Assembly: GCA_947629065.1 (NCBI GenBank)
Contig: CANRCH010000022.1
Span: forward strand, 1-16,321
DNA from: an uncultured Aliarcobacter sp.
GTDB taxonomy: Bacteria > Campylobacterota > Campylobacteria > Campylobacterales > Arcobacteraceae
Direction of reading: 5' to 3'
DNA length: 16,321 nucleotides
Numbering within the stretch: the first letter of the stretch is position 1; the number at the start of each line of letters is the position of its first letter. The position numbers were made by a program, and so were the translations under genes. This document shows positions 1 to 8,616 of this stretch, piece after piece. The notes beneath the pieces are model-generated. The model was not told the DNA's origin, ran no database searches, and worked only from the letters and a program-made list of their open reading frames with translations.

Positions 1-972
1 GAGGCTGAAAGCTACTTTTTAAACTACTCACAAAATAGTGTTTTATCACAGATTTTCTATTTTACTTTGGTTTTTATTTCAATTGCTTATATTATTTCAA
101 AAGGTATAAAAAAGGGGATTGAAAAGCTAAATAACAATCTAATTCCGGCACTATTTTTAATCTTTTTACTAATGCTTATTTACTCTTTTACTCTGGATGG
201 ATTTTCTAAAGCTGTTTATTTTATGTTTTATCCAGATTTTGATAATTTTGATACAAACTCTATTTTAATTGCTGTTGGACACGCATTTTTTTGTTTATCA
301 ATTGGATTAACCACTATTTTAACCTATTCAGCATCAATTAGTGAAGATACACATATTTTTAAAGCAACACTTTTTGTAGTTGTTATGGATGTTCTTACAG
401 CTATTGTTGCAGGGCTTATTATATTTTCTATCATATTTACAGCTGATGCAAATCCAGACAAAGGTCCTGGATTAGTATTTATTACACTTCCAGCAATATT
501 TTATGAGATGGGAAGTGCTGGGATTGTTTTTGCACTGTTTTTCTTTGTAGCTTTAGCATTTGCAGCTATTACATCAGCCGTTTCTATGATAGAACCAGCT
601 GTTATGTACTTAATAGAAAGAAGAGGATTTTCTAGAAAAAAAGCCACAAATACTGTTTCACTTATAGCATACAGCTTGGGAATTATGGCGATTTTATCTA
701 TGTCAGATGAGTTTAGTTCATATCTAACTTTTGCAAATAGAAATCTGTTTGATTGGTTTGATTTTATAACTTCAGCTATTTTAATGCCACTTGGTGGAAT
801 TGCAATCTCTATATTTGTTGCTTTTATTATGGATAAAAATCTTGTAAGAGAAAATCTAGTTCCATATATGGGAGAGTTTTTGTTTAAAGTTTGGTTGTTT
901 ATTTTAAGATATTTAACACCAATTTTTATCTTTGCTTTGATGTTAAAAGAGATTGGAATTCTAAACTTCTAA
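1..972 (+). CDS. Sodium-dependent transporter, NSS (SNF) family, 3' part
   Basis: The reading frame is open from base 1, so the start lies outside the window; 323 residues are visible. It is an inner-membrane carrier that couples Na+ entry to uptake of a small solute, usually an amino acid in this family; the substrate cannot be told from the sequence. Long hydrophobic segments follow one another. The stretch GHAFFCLSIGLTTILTYSAS fits the partly unwound TM6 and the following helix of LeuT-like transporters. AAITSAVSMIEP fits TM8, where Thr-Ser contribute to the second Na+ site of LeuT. The C-terminus ends with two further hydrophobic segments. A TTG at 67 could pass for a start, but the frame upstream encodes matching protein and has no stop. 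Its TAA overlaps the stop of the opposite-strand lipoprotein gene. Confidence 0.9.
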   Translation, partial: EAESYFLNYSQNSVLSQIFYFTLVFISIAYIISKGIKKGIEKLNNNLIPALFLIFLLMLIYSFTLDGFSKAVYFMFYPDFDNFDTNSILIAVGHAFFCLSIGLTTILTYSASISEDTHIFKATLFVVVMDVLTAIVAGLIIFSIIFTADANPDKGPGLVFITLPAIFYEMGSAGIVFALFFFVALAFAAITSAVSMIEPAVMYLIERRGFSRKKATNTVSLIAYSLGIMAILSMSDEFSSYLTFANRNLFDWFDFITSAILMPLGGIAISIFVAFIMDKNLVRENLVPYMGEFLFKVWLFILRYLTPIFIFALMLKEIGILNF

Positions 973-1355
973 TCTCTAATTATTTTTATTAAAATACCAT
1001 TTTCACTATCTCTATGAATTATCTCTTTTTCATTTTTTTCAAATAGATTTTTCAAAAAATTATTTGGATAGCTAGAACTTAAATTTTCACTATTAAAGCT
1101 TTCTAAACTTTGACACTTAAAAGTGCTTTTACAAATTTTATCTTCATATATTTTTAAGTCCAAAATAGCAGTTCCTGCACTAAAAATTTGTACTTGTGTA
1201 AAATCTTTGTATTTATATATAAATCCTTGATCATGAAACTTCATTTTAGGAGTTTTAAATAAAATTGTTGCACTATTTGATGCTAATTGTGGTTCCTTTT
1301 GGCTACAACCTGCAAGTAAAAAAATAAAGCTAAGAATTAAGAGTAGATTTTTGAT
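969..1355 (-). CDS. Small predicted lipoprotein of unknown function; ATC start proposed
   Basis: Function is not recognised. The first in-frame ATG (1244) gives only 91 residues, but the frame stays open upstream. From an ATC at 1355 it encodes IKNLLLILSFIFLLAGC, a classic lipoprotein signal peptide: Lys, a hydrophobic core, then an LAGC lipobox with Cys17 as the acylation site. An AAAGGA ribosome binding site (1362-1367) sits 6 nt before the ATC, which argues for initiation there. No ATG, GTG or TTG lies between that site and the lipobox, and an in-frame TAG closes the frame upstream. The proposed product is 128 residues, anchored to the membrane after processing, with a mixed alpha/beta-looking domain containing the spaced pair CKSTFKC. 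It ends tail-to-tail with the transporter and shares a divergent promoter region with queH. The alternative is a start codon lost by mutation or sequencing error. Confidence 0.65.
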   Translation of the reverse strand: MKNLLLILSFIFLLAGCSQKEPQLASNSATILFKTPKMKFHDQGFIYKYKDFTQVQIFSAGTAILDLKIYEDKICKSTFKCQSLESFNSENLSSSYPNNFLKNLFEKNEKEIIHRDSENGILIKIIRD

Positions 1356-1380
1356 GGGAAATCCTTTATTAAAATTTAAC

Positions 1381-1390
1381 TATAATTATA
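1381..1390. promoter_or_regulatory. Palindromic -10 element, probable divergent promoter
   Basis: TATAATTATA is its own reverse complement, so it gives a perfect TATAAT on each strand (1381-1386 plus, 1390-1385 minus). Each copy ends about 30 nt before a start codon: queH at 1417 and the proposed lipoprotein start at 1355. The plus copy is preceded by TTTAAC, like the TTTAGA before the other two promoters in the window. No clear -35 box is seen, as is usual for sigma-70 promoters in Campylobacterota. Confidence 0.6.
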
Positions 1391-1416
1391 GCTTATTTTA
1401 AATTTAAAAGGTTTTT

Positions 1417-2490
1417 ATGCTTATTCATATTTGTTGTGCAGTTGATAGTCACTATTTTTTAGAAAAAATACAAGAAGAGTATCCAGATGAGAAACTTGTA
1501 GGATATTTTTATGACCCAAATATTCACCCTTATAGTGAATATAGACTTAGATATTTAGATGTTGAATACTCTTGTAAAAAATTAGGTATTCCTTTAATTG
1601 AAGGCTCTTACAATCTTGAAGAGTGGTTAAAAAAAGTAAAAGGAATGGAGCATTTACCTGAAAAAGGTGATAGATGTACCGTTTGTTATGATGATAGGCT
1701 TGATAATAGTGCGCAAAAAGCACTTGAATTAGGACACGATAAATTTACAACAACACTTCTAATCTCACCAAAAAAATCTCAAGAAAAACTTGATATTATA
1801 GGAAATAATTTAGAGAAAAAAACAGGAGTAAAATTTATTTTCAAAGATTATAGAAGCGGAAATGGAATGGAACTTCAAGGAAAAAGAGTAAAAGAAAATA
1901 GCCTTTATAGACAAAACTATTGTGGATGTTTATTTGGTCTATCTGCACAAAGAGAGAACCAAAAGAAACTTATGGATGAGATGTTTAATCCTATTTCAAA
2001 TCAAATTCTGCCTGAATCAATAGAAGAAAGACTTGAGCTTTATAAAAAAAGAAATGCCTTTGAAGATGAGCAAAAAGAGTATAAAATCATCAAACAAAGA
2101 TTTTTAAATTATAGACTTTTATCTGGAAAAATTGTGCTTGAAAAAGAGCCAATTCCCTCATATATTTTTGCTTATTCTACAATTTCAAGAAAAAAAATTG
2201 AAGCAAAAGTTGAGTATGAAAAAGATGGAATCTCTTATTTATCAAGAGATGAAGTTAAATTTATTTCAATAGAAACATTTAATAGTTTTGCAAAAACAGA
2301 TTATAAAAGTGTAAAAGATTTAATCTATGCACCACTAAAGTTTGAAGATGAATTAAAAGTTAGAAACACTATTTTAAACTCAAGTTTTGATTTATCAGCT
2401 TTAATCGTTCTTGATGAAATTACAGATAAAAAATATGAGATATTTATTGATAGTATTACTTATGAAGATGTAAGGGAGAGTTTGATTTGA
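1417..2490 (+). CDS. queH: Epoxyqueuosine reductase QueH (DUF208 family)
   Basis: Catalyses the last step of queuosine synthesis, reduction of epoxyqueuosine to queuosine in the anticodon of tRNAs for Asp, Asn, His and Tyr; cytosolic. It is the non-cobalamin alternative to QueG. The family cysteines are visible: adjacent C6-C7 in HICCAVDS, C87 and C90 in RCTVCYDDRL, and C169 and C171 in NYCGC. These supply ligands for the Fe-S cluster and metal site. FYDPNIHPYSEY (from 31) and FTTTLLISPKKS (from 110) are also family motifs. At 357 residues it is much longer than a minimal QueH (about 200). The extra C-terminal half (from about 190) has no recognised motif and may be a tRNA-binding or lineage-specific domain. 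Its last 4 nt overlap the start of lpxB. Confidence 0.9.
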   Translation: MLIHICCAVDSHYFLEKIQEEYPDEKLVGYFYDPNIHPYSEYRLRYLDVEYSCKKLGIPLIEGSYNLEEWLKKVKGMEHLPEKGDRCTVCYDDRLDNSAQKALELGHDKFTTTLLISPKKSQEKLDIIGNNLEKKTGVKFIFKDYRSGNGMELQGKRVKENSLYRQNYCGCLFGLSAQRENQKKLMDEMFNPISNQILPESIEERLELYKKRNAFEDEQKEYKIIKQRFLNYRLLSGKIVLEKEPIPSYIFAYSTISRKKIEAKVEYEKDGISYLSRDEVKFISIETFNSFAKTDYKSVKDLIYAPLKFEDELKVRNTILNSSFDLSALIVLDEITDKKYEIFIDSITYEDVRESLI

Positions 2491-3533
2491 AAATATTAGT
2501 AAGTGCTATGGAAGCTTCTTCAAATGTTCACTTAAAAGAGTTAAAAAAACATTTAAGCCATGATATTGAATTTGTTGGAGTTTTTGATAAAGAGTTAGGA
2601 AATCCACTCTATGATTTAACAAGCCTTGCAATTATGGGATTTGTTGATGCAATTAAAAAACTAAGATTTTTTTTCCGTCTTAGAGATGAAATGGTTGCTT
2701 TGGCAAAAGATTGTGATAAAGTTTTACTTCTTGATAGTAGCGGGTTTAATCTTCCACTAGCAAAAAAAATAAGAGCTACATATCCAAATAAAGAGATTAT
2801 TTACTATATTTTGCCACAAGCTTGGGCTTGGAAAAAAGGAAGAGTAAAAGTTCTTGAAGCAACTTGTTCAAAACTTTGTTCTATTTTGCCTTTTGAAAGT
2901 GAAATTTATAGTGATAAAAACAAAATATCTTATGTAGGACACCCTCTTTTAGATGAGATAAAAGAGTTTAAAAAAGAGCTTTCAAACTCTGGAAAAATAG
3001 TTTTTATGCCAGGAAGTAGAAAAACAGAGATAAGAAATCTTATGCCAATTTTTAAAGAGTTAATCAAAAAAATTCCAAACAAAGAGTATGTTTTAGTAAT
3101 TCCAAAAAAGTTTGATGATGAGTATATAAAAGAAGTTTATGGAGATATTAGTTCTTTTACTATTTCAAAAGATTCACATGAAGCACTTATTAGTGCTGAA
3201 TATGCTTTTATTTGTAGTGGAACAGCAACACTTGAAGCAGCACTTATTGGAACTCCATTTACTTTAGCTTATATTGCAAAAAAACTAGATTTTTTTATAG
3301 GAAAAACATTTGTAAAGTTAAACTATGTTGGATTAGCAAATATATTTTTTGAGAAAATGGGAAATAAGCAACTTCATAGTGAATTCTTACAAGAAGATGT
3401 AAATATAAATAATCTTTTAGATGATTATAATAGTTTTAATAAAGAGAAATTTTTTGAAAATTCAAAGCTTTTAAGAGCTTATTTAAAGCACGGTTCTAGC
3501 CAAAATATGGCAAAAATTTTACAAGGATTATAA
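2487..3533 (+). CDS. lpxB: Lipid-A-disaccharide synthase LpxB
   Basis: Joins UDP-2,3-diacylglucosamine and lipid X into the beta-1,6 disaccharide core of lipid A; a peripheral inner-membrane GT19 glycosyltransferase. Family motifs in order: N-terminal ILVSAMEASSNVHLKEL (a variant of the SGEASGD segment), QAWAWKKGR near 111, VGHPLLDE at 150-157, MPGSRKTEI at 174-182, and the nucleotide-sugar site CSGTATLEAALIGTPF at 243-258. At 348 residues it is slightly short of the usual 380. The start is a TTG at 2487, overlapping the queH stop as TTGA, with AAGGGAGAG just upstream, so translational coupling to queH is likely. It lies upstream of fabZ-lpxA, which serve the same pathway, but a separate promoter precedes fabZ. 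Confidence 0.93.
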   Translation: MKILVSAMEASSNVHLKELKKHLSHDIEFVGVFDKELGNPLYDLTSLAIMGFVDAIKKLRFFFRLRDEMVALAKDCDKVLLLDSSGFNLPLAKKIRATYPNKEIIYYILPQAWAWKKGRVKVLEATCSKLCSILPFESEIYSDKNKISYVGHPLLDEIKEFKKELSNSGKIVFMPGSRKTEIRNLMPIFKELIKKIPNKEYVLVIPKKFDDEYIKEVYGDISSFTISKDSHEALISAEYAFICSGTATLEAALIGTPFTLAYIAKKLDFFIGKTFVKLNYVGLANIFFEKMGNKQLHSEFLQEDVNINNLLDDYNSFNKEKFFENSKLLRAYLKHGSSQNMAKILQGL

Positions 3534-3553
3534 AAAACTAAACTTCTTTTAGA

Positions 3554-3559
3554 TATAAT
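3554..3559 (+). promoter_or_regulatory. Probable -10 box for the fabZ-lpxA-clpX-mreBC operon
   Basis: TATAAT inside TTTAGATATAATC, 37 nt before the fabZ ATG, in the only real gap (63 nt) between lpxB and fabZ. The same TTTAGATATAAT string occurs upstream of mnmG. No -35 hexamer is evident. Confidence 0.65.
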
Positions 3560-3596
3560 CAACAACTTTAGTAAAAAAATTAATAGGACTTTGATT

Positions 3597-4040
3597 ATGT
3601 TTGATATTATACAAATTCAAGAAATTTTACCTCACAGATATCCACTTTTATTAGTTGATAGAATTACAGAAATGGAAGTGACAAAATCTATAAAAGGTTT
3701 TAAAAACATCTCTATTTCTGAACCAGCTTTCCAAGGACACTTCCCAGGTCATCCAATCTATCCAGGTGTTATGATACTTGAAGGTATGGCACAATGTGGT
3801 GGAGTTTTGGCACTAAAAAGTTCAGGTCTTACAGATGAACAGATGAAAGAAAAAGTAATCTATTTTATGAGTATAGACAAAGCTAAGTTTAGAAATCCAG
3901 TAAGACCTGGCGATAGACTTGATTATGAACTAACAGCTGTTAAGATGAAAAGTACTTTAATGGTGCTTGAAGGAAAAGCTTATGTTGATGGAAAATTAAC
4001 AGCTGAAGCTGAATTTAAAGCAATGATTGTTGATAAATAA
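3597..4040 (+). CDS. fabZ: 3-hydroxyacyl-ACP dehydratase FabZ
   Basis: Dehydrates (3R)-hydroxyacyl-ACP to trans-2-enoyl-ACP in type II fatty acid synthesis. It competes with LpxA for hydroxyacyl-ACP and so helps set the balance of phospholipid and lipid A. It is a hotdog-fold enzyme of 147 residues, normal for the family. [13 protein letters not shown] at 11-23 and [20 protein letters not shown] at 47-66 carry the catalytic pair His48 and Glu62, with the same 14-residue spacing as His54/Glu68 of E. coli FabZ. A TTG at 3591 is in frame, but AGGA at 3585-3588 is only 2 nt from it and 8 nt from the ATG at 3597, so the ATG is preferred. lpxA follows after 12 nt. Confidence 0.94.
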   Translation: MFDIIQIQEILPHRYPLLLVDRITEMEVTKSIKGFKNISISEPAFQGHFPGHPIYPGVMILEGMAQCGGVLALKSSGLTDEQMKEKVIYFMSIDKAKFRNPVRPGDRLDYELTAVKMKSTLMVLEGKAYVDGKLTAEAEFKAMIVDK

Positions 4041-4052
4041 TTTAGGAAACAA

Positions 4053-4856
4053 ATGAGTAATATTCACAAAACAGCCATAATTGAAGATGGTGCAAAAATA
4101 GGTGAAAATGTAACAATTGGTGCTTTTACAATAATAGGAAAAGATGTAGAAATTGGATCTGGAACTATTATTGATTCACACACAGTAATTGCTGGAAAAA
4201 CAACAATTGGAAAAAATAATCATATCTTCTCACACGCAAGTATTGGAACTTTTCCACAAGATTTAAAATTTGACCCAATAGATGATGTTGAGTTAATAAT
4301 TGGTGATAATAATAGAATTAGAGAATACACTTTGTTTAATCCAGGAACAATTGGTGGAGGAAGAGTTACAAAAATAGGAAACAACAATCTATTTATGGGA
4401 TATACTCACGTAGCACACGATTGTCAAATTGGAAATAATTGTATATTTGCAAATGGAGTTACACTAGCAGGGCATGTTGAGGTTGATGATTTTGCAGTTG
4501 TTGGTGGATTAACTCCTGTTCACCAATTTTGCAAAATTGGAACTCAAGCAATGGTTGGAGGAGCAAGTGCTGTTGCACAAGATATTCCACCATTTTGCTT
4601 AGCTGAAGGAAATAAAGCAAGTATTAGAGGACTAAATCTAGTTGGACTTAGAAGAAGACTTGAAAATAAAGAAGATATAAATGAGCTAAAAACAGCTTAT
4701 AAACAACTATTTTTAGAAGGAAAGCCACTTCAAGAAGTAGCAAATGAGCTTTATAATAGCAGTTCTAACTCTTGCGTAAAAGAGCTAGCTGAGTTTATTA
4801 TAAATACAAAAAGAGGGATACCTTTTATAAGAAAGAGTGAAAATATAGATGAGTAA
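4053..4856 (+). CDS. lpxA: Acyl-ACP--UDP-N-acetylglucosamine O-acyltransferase LpxA
   Basis: First step of lipid A synthesis: transfers a 3-hydroxyacyl chain from ACP to the 3 position of a UDP-GlcNAc-type substrate, in the cytosol. The 267 residues are close to the E. coli length (262). The N-terminal two thirds are hexapeptide repeats of a left-handed beta helix. The segment [10 protein letters not shown] holds His122, equivalent to catalytic His125 of E. coli. His141 (AGHVEVDD) and His157 (VHQFC) match His144 and His160. Gly170 sits at the acyl chain-length ruler position (Gly173 in E. coli), which would favour a long acyl chain if the analogy holds. The alpha-helical C-terminus starts with [18 protein letters not shown] site precedes the ATG. 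The last 8 nt overlap clpX. Confidence 0.95.
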   Translation: MSNIHKTAIIEDGAKIGENVTIGAFTIIGKDVEIGSGTIIDSHTVIAGKTTIGKNNHIFSHASIGTFPQDLKFDPIDDVELIIGDNNRIREYTLFNPGTIGGGRVTKIGNNNLFMGYTHVAHDCQIGNNCIFANGVTLAGHVEVDDFAVVGGLTPVHQFCKIGTQAMVGGASAVAQDIPPFCLAEGNKASIRGLNLVGLRRRLENKEDINELKTAYKQLFLEGKPLQEVANELYNSSSNSCVKELAEFIINTKRGIPFIRKSENIDE

Positions 4857-6069
4857 ATTAATTTGTGATTTTTGTGGAGTAAATGATTCAAAAAACAATC
4901 CAATAATAACAGGTGATAATGCAAGTATTTGTAAATCTTGCGTTAGTGCAGCACACGACATTATGAATGGTGTTGAAGTAAATCAAGGTGTAGAAAATAG
5001 TGGAAAAATAAGCACAGAAGAGATTAAAATAAAATCTCCAGCACAACTAAAAGCTATTTTAGATGAGTATGTAATAGGTCAAGATAGAGCAAAAAAAGTC
5101 CTTTCGGTTGCAGTTTATAACCACTATAAAAGAATATTTAGAAAAGATGAATTAAGTGAAGATGATACAGAACTAAATAAATCAAATGTACTTTTAATAG
5201 GACCAACAGGAAGTGGAAAAACACTTCTTGCACAAACTATTTCAAAATATTTGGATGTTCCTTTGGCAATTGCTGATGCTACAAGTTTAACAGAGGCTGG
5301 GTATGTTGGAGATGATGTTGAAAATGTAGTAACAAGACTTGTTCAAGCAGCTTCTGGTGATATAGAAAAAGCACAAAGAGGAATTATATTTATTGATGAG
5401 ATAGATAAAATTGCAAGAATGAGTGAAAATAGAAGTATCACAAGAGATGTTTCAGGTGAAGGAGTTCAACAAGCACTACTTAAAATTGTTGAGGGTGCAA
5501 TTGTAAATGTACCACCAAAAGGTGGAAGAAAACATCCAAGTCAAGATCTACTTCAAGTTGATACATCTAATATTTTGTTTATTTGTGGTGGAGCATTTGA
5601 TGGACTTGAAGATATTATAAAAAGAAAAGAGGGATCAAATGTTTTAGGTTTTAATCATGATAAAAAATCTAAAAATGATGATACAAAACTTATCTCAAAA
5701 GTAGAAACAGATGATTTAGTAAAATATGGACTAATTCCAGAGCTTATTGGAAGACTTCATATGATAGCAACTTTAAATGAGATAAAAGAAGAAGATATGG
5801 TTCATATTTTAACAGAGCCAAAAAATGCACTAATTAAACAGTATGTAAAGCTATTTAAAATGGACAATGTAGATTTAGAGTTTGATGATGAAGCACTTTT
5901 ACAACTTGCAAAACTAGCAATTGAGAGAAAAACAGGTGCTAGAGGACTTAGATCTATATTAGAAGATATTATGCTTGATATTATGTTTGATTTACCACTT
6001 TATGAGAATAAAAAAGTGCTTATTACAAAAGATGTAGTTTTAAAAATAGACGAAGCAAAAGTAGTTTAA
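4849..6069 (+). CDS. clpX: ClpX, ATP-dependent unfoldase of the ClpXP protease
   Basis: Hexameric AAA+ unfoldase that recognises tagged or damaged proteins and feeds them to ClpP. The N-terminal zinc-binding domain has Cys6, Cys9, Cys28 and Cys31. Walker A is GPTGSGKT (118-125), Walker B ends in FIDEID (181-186), pore loop 1 is GYVG (151-154) and the RKH loop is at 227-229. The ClpP-docking tripeptide appears as LGF (266-268) in place of the common IGF, so partnership with ClpP is expected. GARGLRSI near the C-terminus is sensor 2. The 406 residues are normal. The start overlaps the lpxA stop (ATGAGTAA), suggesting coupled translation. Placement between lpxA and mreB matches the Campylobacter order (fabZ-lpxA-clpX-mreB-mreC). 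Confidence 0.97.
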   Translation: MSKLICDFCGVNDSKNNPIITGDNASICKSCVSAAHDIMNGVEVNQGVENSGKISTEEIKIKSPAQLKAILDEYVIGQDRAKKVLSVAVYNHYKRIFRKDELSEDDTELNKSNVLLIGPTGSGKTLLAQTISKYLDVPLAIADATSLTEAGYVGDDVENVVTRLVQAASGDIEKAQRGIIFIDEIDKIARMSENRSITRDVSGEGVQQALLKIVEGAIVNVPPKGGRKHPSQDLLQVDTSNILFICGGAFDGLEDIIKRKEGSNVLGFNHDKKSKNDDTKLISKVETDDLVKYGLIPELIGRLHMIATLNEIKEEDMVHILTEPKNALIKQYVKLFKMDNVDLEFDDEALLQLAKLAIERKTGARGLRSILEDIMLDIMFDLPLYENKKVLITKDVVLKIDEAKVV

Positions 6070-6080
6070 AAGGAAGAAAA

Positions 6081-7109
6081 ATGATTGTAGATAAATTAAT
6101 AGGTTTTTTCTCAAATGATATGGCAATAGATCTTGGAACTGCAAATACAGTTGTAAGCGTAAGAGGCAAAGGAATAATCATAAATGAGCCATCTGTTGTA
6201 GCAATTCAGACTGAAAAAAATGGAAGAGATAGAATTTTAGCAGTTGGGCAAGAAGCAAAACAGATGATAGGAAAAACTCCATTAAATATAAAAGCTGTTC
6301 GTCCTATGCAAGATGGAGTTATTGCAGATTTTGGAATGACTGAAAAGATGATTAGATACTTTATTGAAAAAGCACACTCTAGAAAGTCTTTTATAAGACC
6401 AAGAGTGATTATTTGTATTCCTTATGGTATTACTCAAGTTGAGAAAAAAGCTGTTGAAGAGTCTGCAATGAGTGCAGGAGCTAGAGAAGTATTTTTAGTA
6501 GAAGAACCAATGGCTGCAGCAATTGGAGCTGGAATTGATGTAGCTGGACCTTCTGGTTATGTAATTGTAGATATTGGTGGTGGAACTACTGAAATTGGAG
6601 TTACATCTCTTGGAGGATTAGTTTTATGTAAATCAATAAAAGTTGGTGGAGATAAAATTGATAAAGCAATCACAGAGCATGTAAGACAAAACTACAATCT
6701 ATATATAGGTGAAAGAACTGCTGAAAATATAAAAATAGAAATAGGAGCAGCTGTTAAACTGGAAACTGAACTTAAAATGCAAGTAAAAGGTAGAGATAAT
6801 TCAGGACTTTTATCAACTATTGAGTTTGGAAGTGAAGGTGTACGAACTGCAATTAAAGAGCCACTTAGAGAAATAGCAACAGCAATAAAAGGTGTTTTAG
6901 AAAATATGCCACCAGATTTAGCAAGTGATATTGTTGATAATGGAGTAATAATAACAGGTGGTGGAGCGCTAATTAGAGGAATAGATGAGTATTTAGCAGA
7001 TATTATAAAACTTCCTGTAAAAATTGCAGATGATCCACTACTATCTGTAGCTTATGGAACAAGCCAAGTTTTAGAGCAACCAGATTTATTAAAACTAATT
7101 TCATATTGA
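6081..7109 (+). CDS. mreB: Rod-shape-determining protein MreB
   Basis: Bacterial actin homologue that forms short membrane-associated filaments and guides lateral peptidoglycan synthesis, giving rod or helical shape. Actin-fold nucleotide motifs are present: phosphate-1 loop AIDLGTANTVV from 15, the segment EEPMAAAIGAG from 141, phosphate-2 loop VDIGGGTTEIG from 163, and adenosine motif VIITGGGALIRG from 289. The 342 residues fit the family. The hydrophobic stretch near the N-terminus (LIGFFSNDMAIDLG) may help membrane contact. It starts 11 nt after clpX behind AAAAGGAAG, and mreC follows 4 nt downstream. Confidence 0.96.
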   Translation: MIVDKLIGFFSNDMAIDLGTANTVVSVRGKGIIINEPSVVAIQTEKNGRDRILAVGQEAKQMIGKTPLNIKAVRPMQDGVIADFGMTEKMIRYFIEKAHSRKSFIRPRVIICIPYGITQVEKKAVEESAMSAGAREVFLVEEPMAAAIGAGIDVAGPSGYVIVDIGGGTTEIGVTSLGGLVLCKSIKVGGDKIDKAITEHVRQNYNLYIGERTAENIKIEIGAAVKLETELKMQVKGRDNSGLLSTIEFGSEGVRTAIKEPLREIATAIKGVLENMPPDLASDIVDNGVIITGGGALIRGIDEYLADIIKLPVKIADDPLLSVAYGTSQVLEQPDLLKLISY

Positions 7110-7113
7110 TTTA

Positions 7114-7905
7114 ATGAAAAAAATCATCTTTTTAGCACTTTTTCTTATAGCAATTCTATCTTATATTTTTAAGATAGATGAGCTTTTAGTAAATAAATTC
7201 TCATTTCTACAAGATATAAAAGTAGGCTATATTGAAAAGATGGTAAATATATCTTCAAGTTTTGAAAAATATTTTAATCAAGCAAACCATATAGAAAAAC
7301 TACAAAATGAAAACAAAATCCTACAAGAATATAAAGCCTTATATAATATTACAAAAAGCCAGTTAGATGCACTAAAAGAGCTAGTTTCAAAAAATGAAAT
7401 CTATGATATTAGTTTTAATATAGAATTAGCAAGAGTTTTTTCATATATAAATTTTAATGACTTCACAAAAGTTTTACTTGATAAAAAACCAACTAGTAAT
7501 AAGATTTTGGGACTTATTTCTGAAAATTATGCAGCTGGAATAGTAATAAACCAAGATAATAAATCAGTGGCACTTTTAAATGGAAATAAAGATTGTTCTT
7601 ATGCTGTTTTTATAGGTGAGAGTAGAAGTCCTGGGATTATTATGGCTTTAGAAAAAGAGGAAGAGTTACAAATAAAATTTATTCCAATTACATCTATGAT
7701 AAAAGAAGGTGATGAGGTTATAACTTCAGGAATGGATAATATATTTTATGAGGGCTTAAAAGTAGGAAAAGTAACAGAAATAACAGAACTTGCTGATATG
7801 AAAATAGCAAAAGTAAAACCCTATATAAATGCTACTGAAAAAAGATATTTCTATGTTTTTGATAGTTTAAATCAAGAGAGAAAAGAGATTAATAACGAGC
7901 CATAA
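7114..7905 (+). CDS. mreC: Rod-shape-determining protein MreC
   Basis: Periplasmic scaffold of the elongasome that links MreB to the cell-wall synthases. Residues 3-19 form one membrane anchor (KIIFLALFLIAILSYIF), leaving the rest outside the inner membrane. About 45-90 is a charged, likely coiled-coil stretch. The remainder is the beta-rich MreC core, with a DEVITSGMDNIFYEGLKVG segment typical of the family. It has 263 residues. No Shine-Dalgarno sequence precedes the ATG, only 4 nt lie between the mreB stop and this start, and the intervening bases are ATTTA-like, so it probably depends on ribosomes finishing mreB. mreD does not follow. The last 17 nt overlap the opposite-strand ribE gene. 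Confidence 0.92.
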   Translation: MKKIIFLALFLIAILSYIFKIDELLVNKFSFLQDIKVGYIEKMVNISSSFEKYFNQANHIEKLQNENKILQEYKALYNITKSQLDALKELVSKNEIYDISFNIELARVFSYINFNDFTKVLLDKKPTSNKILGLISENYAAGIVINQDNKSVALLNGNKDCSYAVFIGESRSPGIIMALEKEEELQIKFIPITSMIKEGDEVITSGMDNIFYEGLKVGKVTEITELADMKIAKVKPYINATEKRYFYVFDSLNQERKEINNEP

Positions 7906-8500
7906 TACTATCTACTTTGTCCCAAGATAAAGTATTTTCATCTTTTTTAAACATATTATAAACATATCTTGCAAACATATCTGTTTCTATATTTACTCTA
8001 GTATTTAATTTATATCTTTTGAATATTGTGTTTTCTATTGTGTGTGGAATTATTGTAAGCCTAAATGAGTCTTTGTAAACATCATTTATAGTTAAAGATA
8101 CACCATCAACTGCAATACTTCCTTTTGGAACTACAAATTTGATAAACTCTTTTGGAATTTGTATAAAAAAGTCTGTTGAGTTTCCATTGTTTTCTATTTT
8201 AATAATTGTTCCAATACAATCAATATGCCCTTGAACAATATGCCCTTCAAATCTATCTTTTAGTTGCATTGCAGGTTCTATATGAACTTCATTTTTGTAG
8301 TTTTCAAGTGCTAAAATATTTTTTGATTCAGGAGATAGTTCTACACTAAAAGTTCCATTTCCAAATTTTACAACTGTTAAACAAGCACCATTTACTGCAA
8401 TAGAATCTCCAATTTTTGGAACATATTTTGCTTTTAGTGTTAAAAAATTATTTGAAAAACTTTCAACTTTTGCTAATTCTCTTATTAAACCTGTAAACAA
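7889..8500 (-). CDS. ribE: Riboflavin synthase, alpha subunit
   Basis: Dismutates two 6,7-dimethyl-8-ribityllumazine molecules to riboflavin and the pyrimidinedione precursor. The protein is a tandem repeat of two lumazine-binding barrels. The N-terminus MFTGLI is the family signature. The first barrel contains GDSIAVNGACLTV and the second GSIAVDGVSLTIND, with the linker GHIVQGHIDCIGTI between them. The 203 residues are normal. The start is a TTG at 8500 with AAAGG 8 nt upstream; the MFTGLI match fixes it. It is transcribed away from mnmG and converges on mreC, overlapping it by 17 nt, so the two convergent genes have no room for a terminator between their stops. Also called ribC in some genomes. 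Confidence 0.95.
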   Translation of the reverse strand: MFTGLIRELAKVESFSNNFLTLKAKYVPKIGDSIAVNGACLTVVKFGNGTFSVELSPESKNILALENYKNEVHIEPAMQLKDRFEGHIVQGHIDCIGTIIKIENNGNSTDFFIQIPKEFIKFVVPKGSIAVDGVSLTINDVYKDSFRLTIIPHTIENTIFKRYKLNTRVNIETDMFARYVYNMFKKDENTLSWDKVDSIMARY

Positions 8501-8527
8501 TTAAAAAACCTTTAGATAAAATTTAGA

Positions 8528-8533
8528 TATAAT
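8528..8533 (+). promoter_or_regulatory. Probable -10 box for mnmG
   Basis: TATAAT in TTTAGATATAAT, the same string as before fabZ. It lies 83 nt before the mnmG ATG, so the leader would be about 75 nt, AT-rich, ending with an AAAAGGAAA ribosome binding site. The complementary strand of this gap must also hold the ribE promoter; the best candidate there is a TATTATA at about the same position, which is weak. Confidence 0.5.
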
Positions 8534-8616
8534 AGCCAAAAATTGATAAGAAGCTAATTTTTACTTATTTTTAAAAAATCAATAAATATTCTTAATAATA
8601 TAAAAGGAAAAATTTT

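Noticed and set aside
7880..7910. Terminator between mreC and ribE
   Set aside because: The genes overlap by 17 nt and no hairpin with a T-run was found at the junction.
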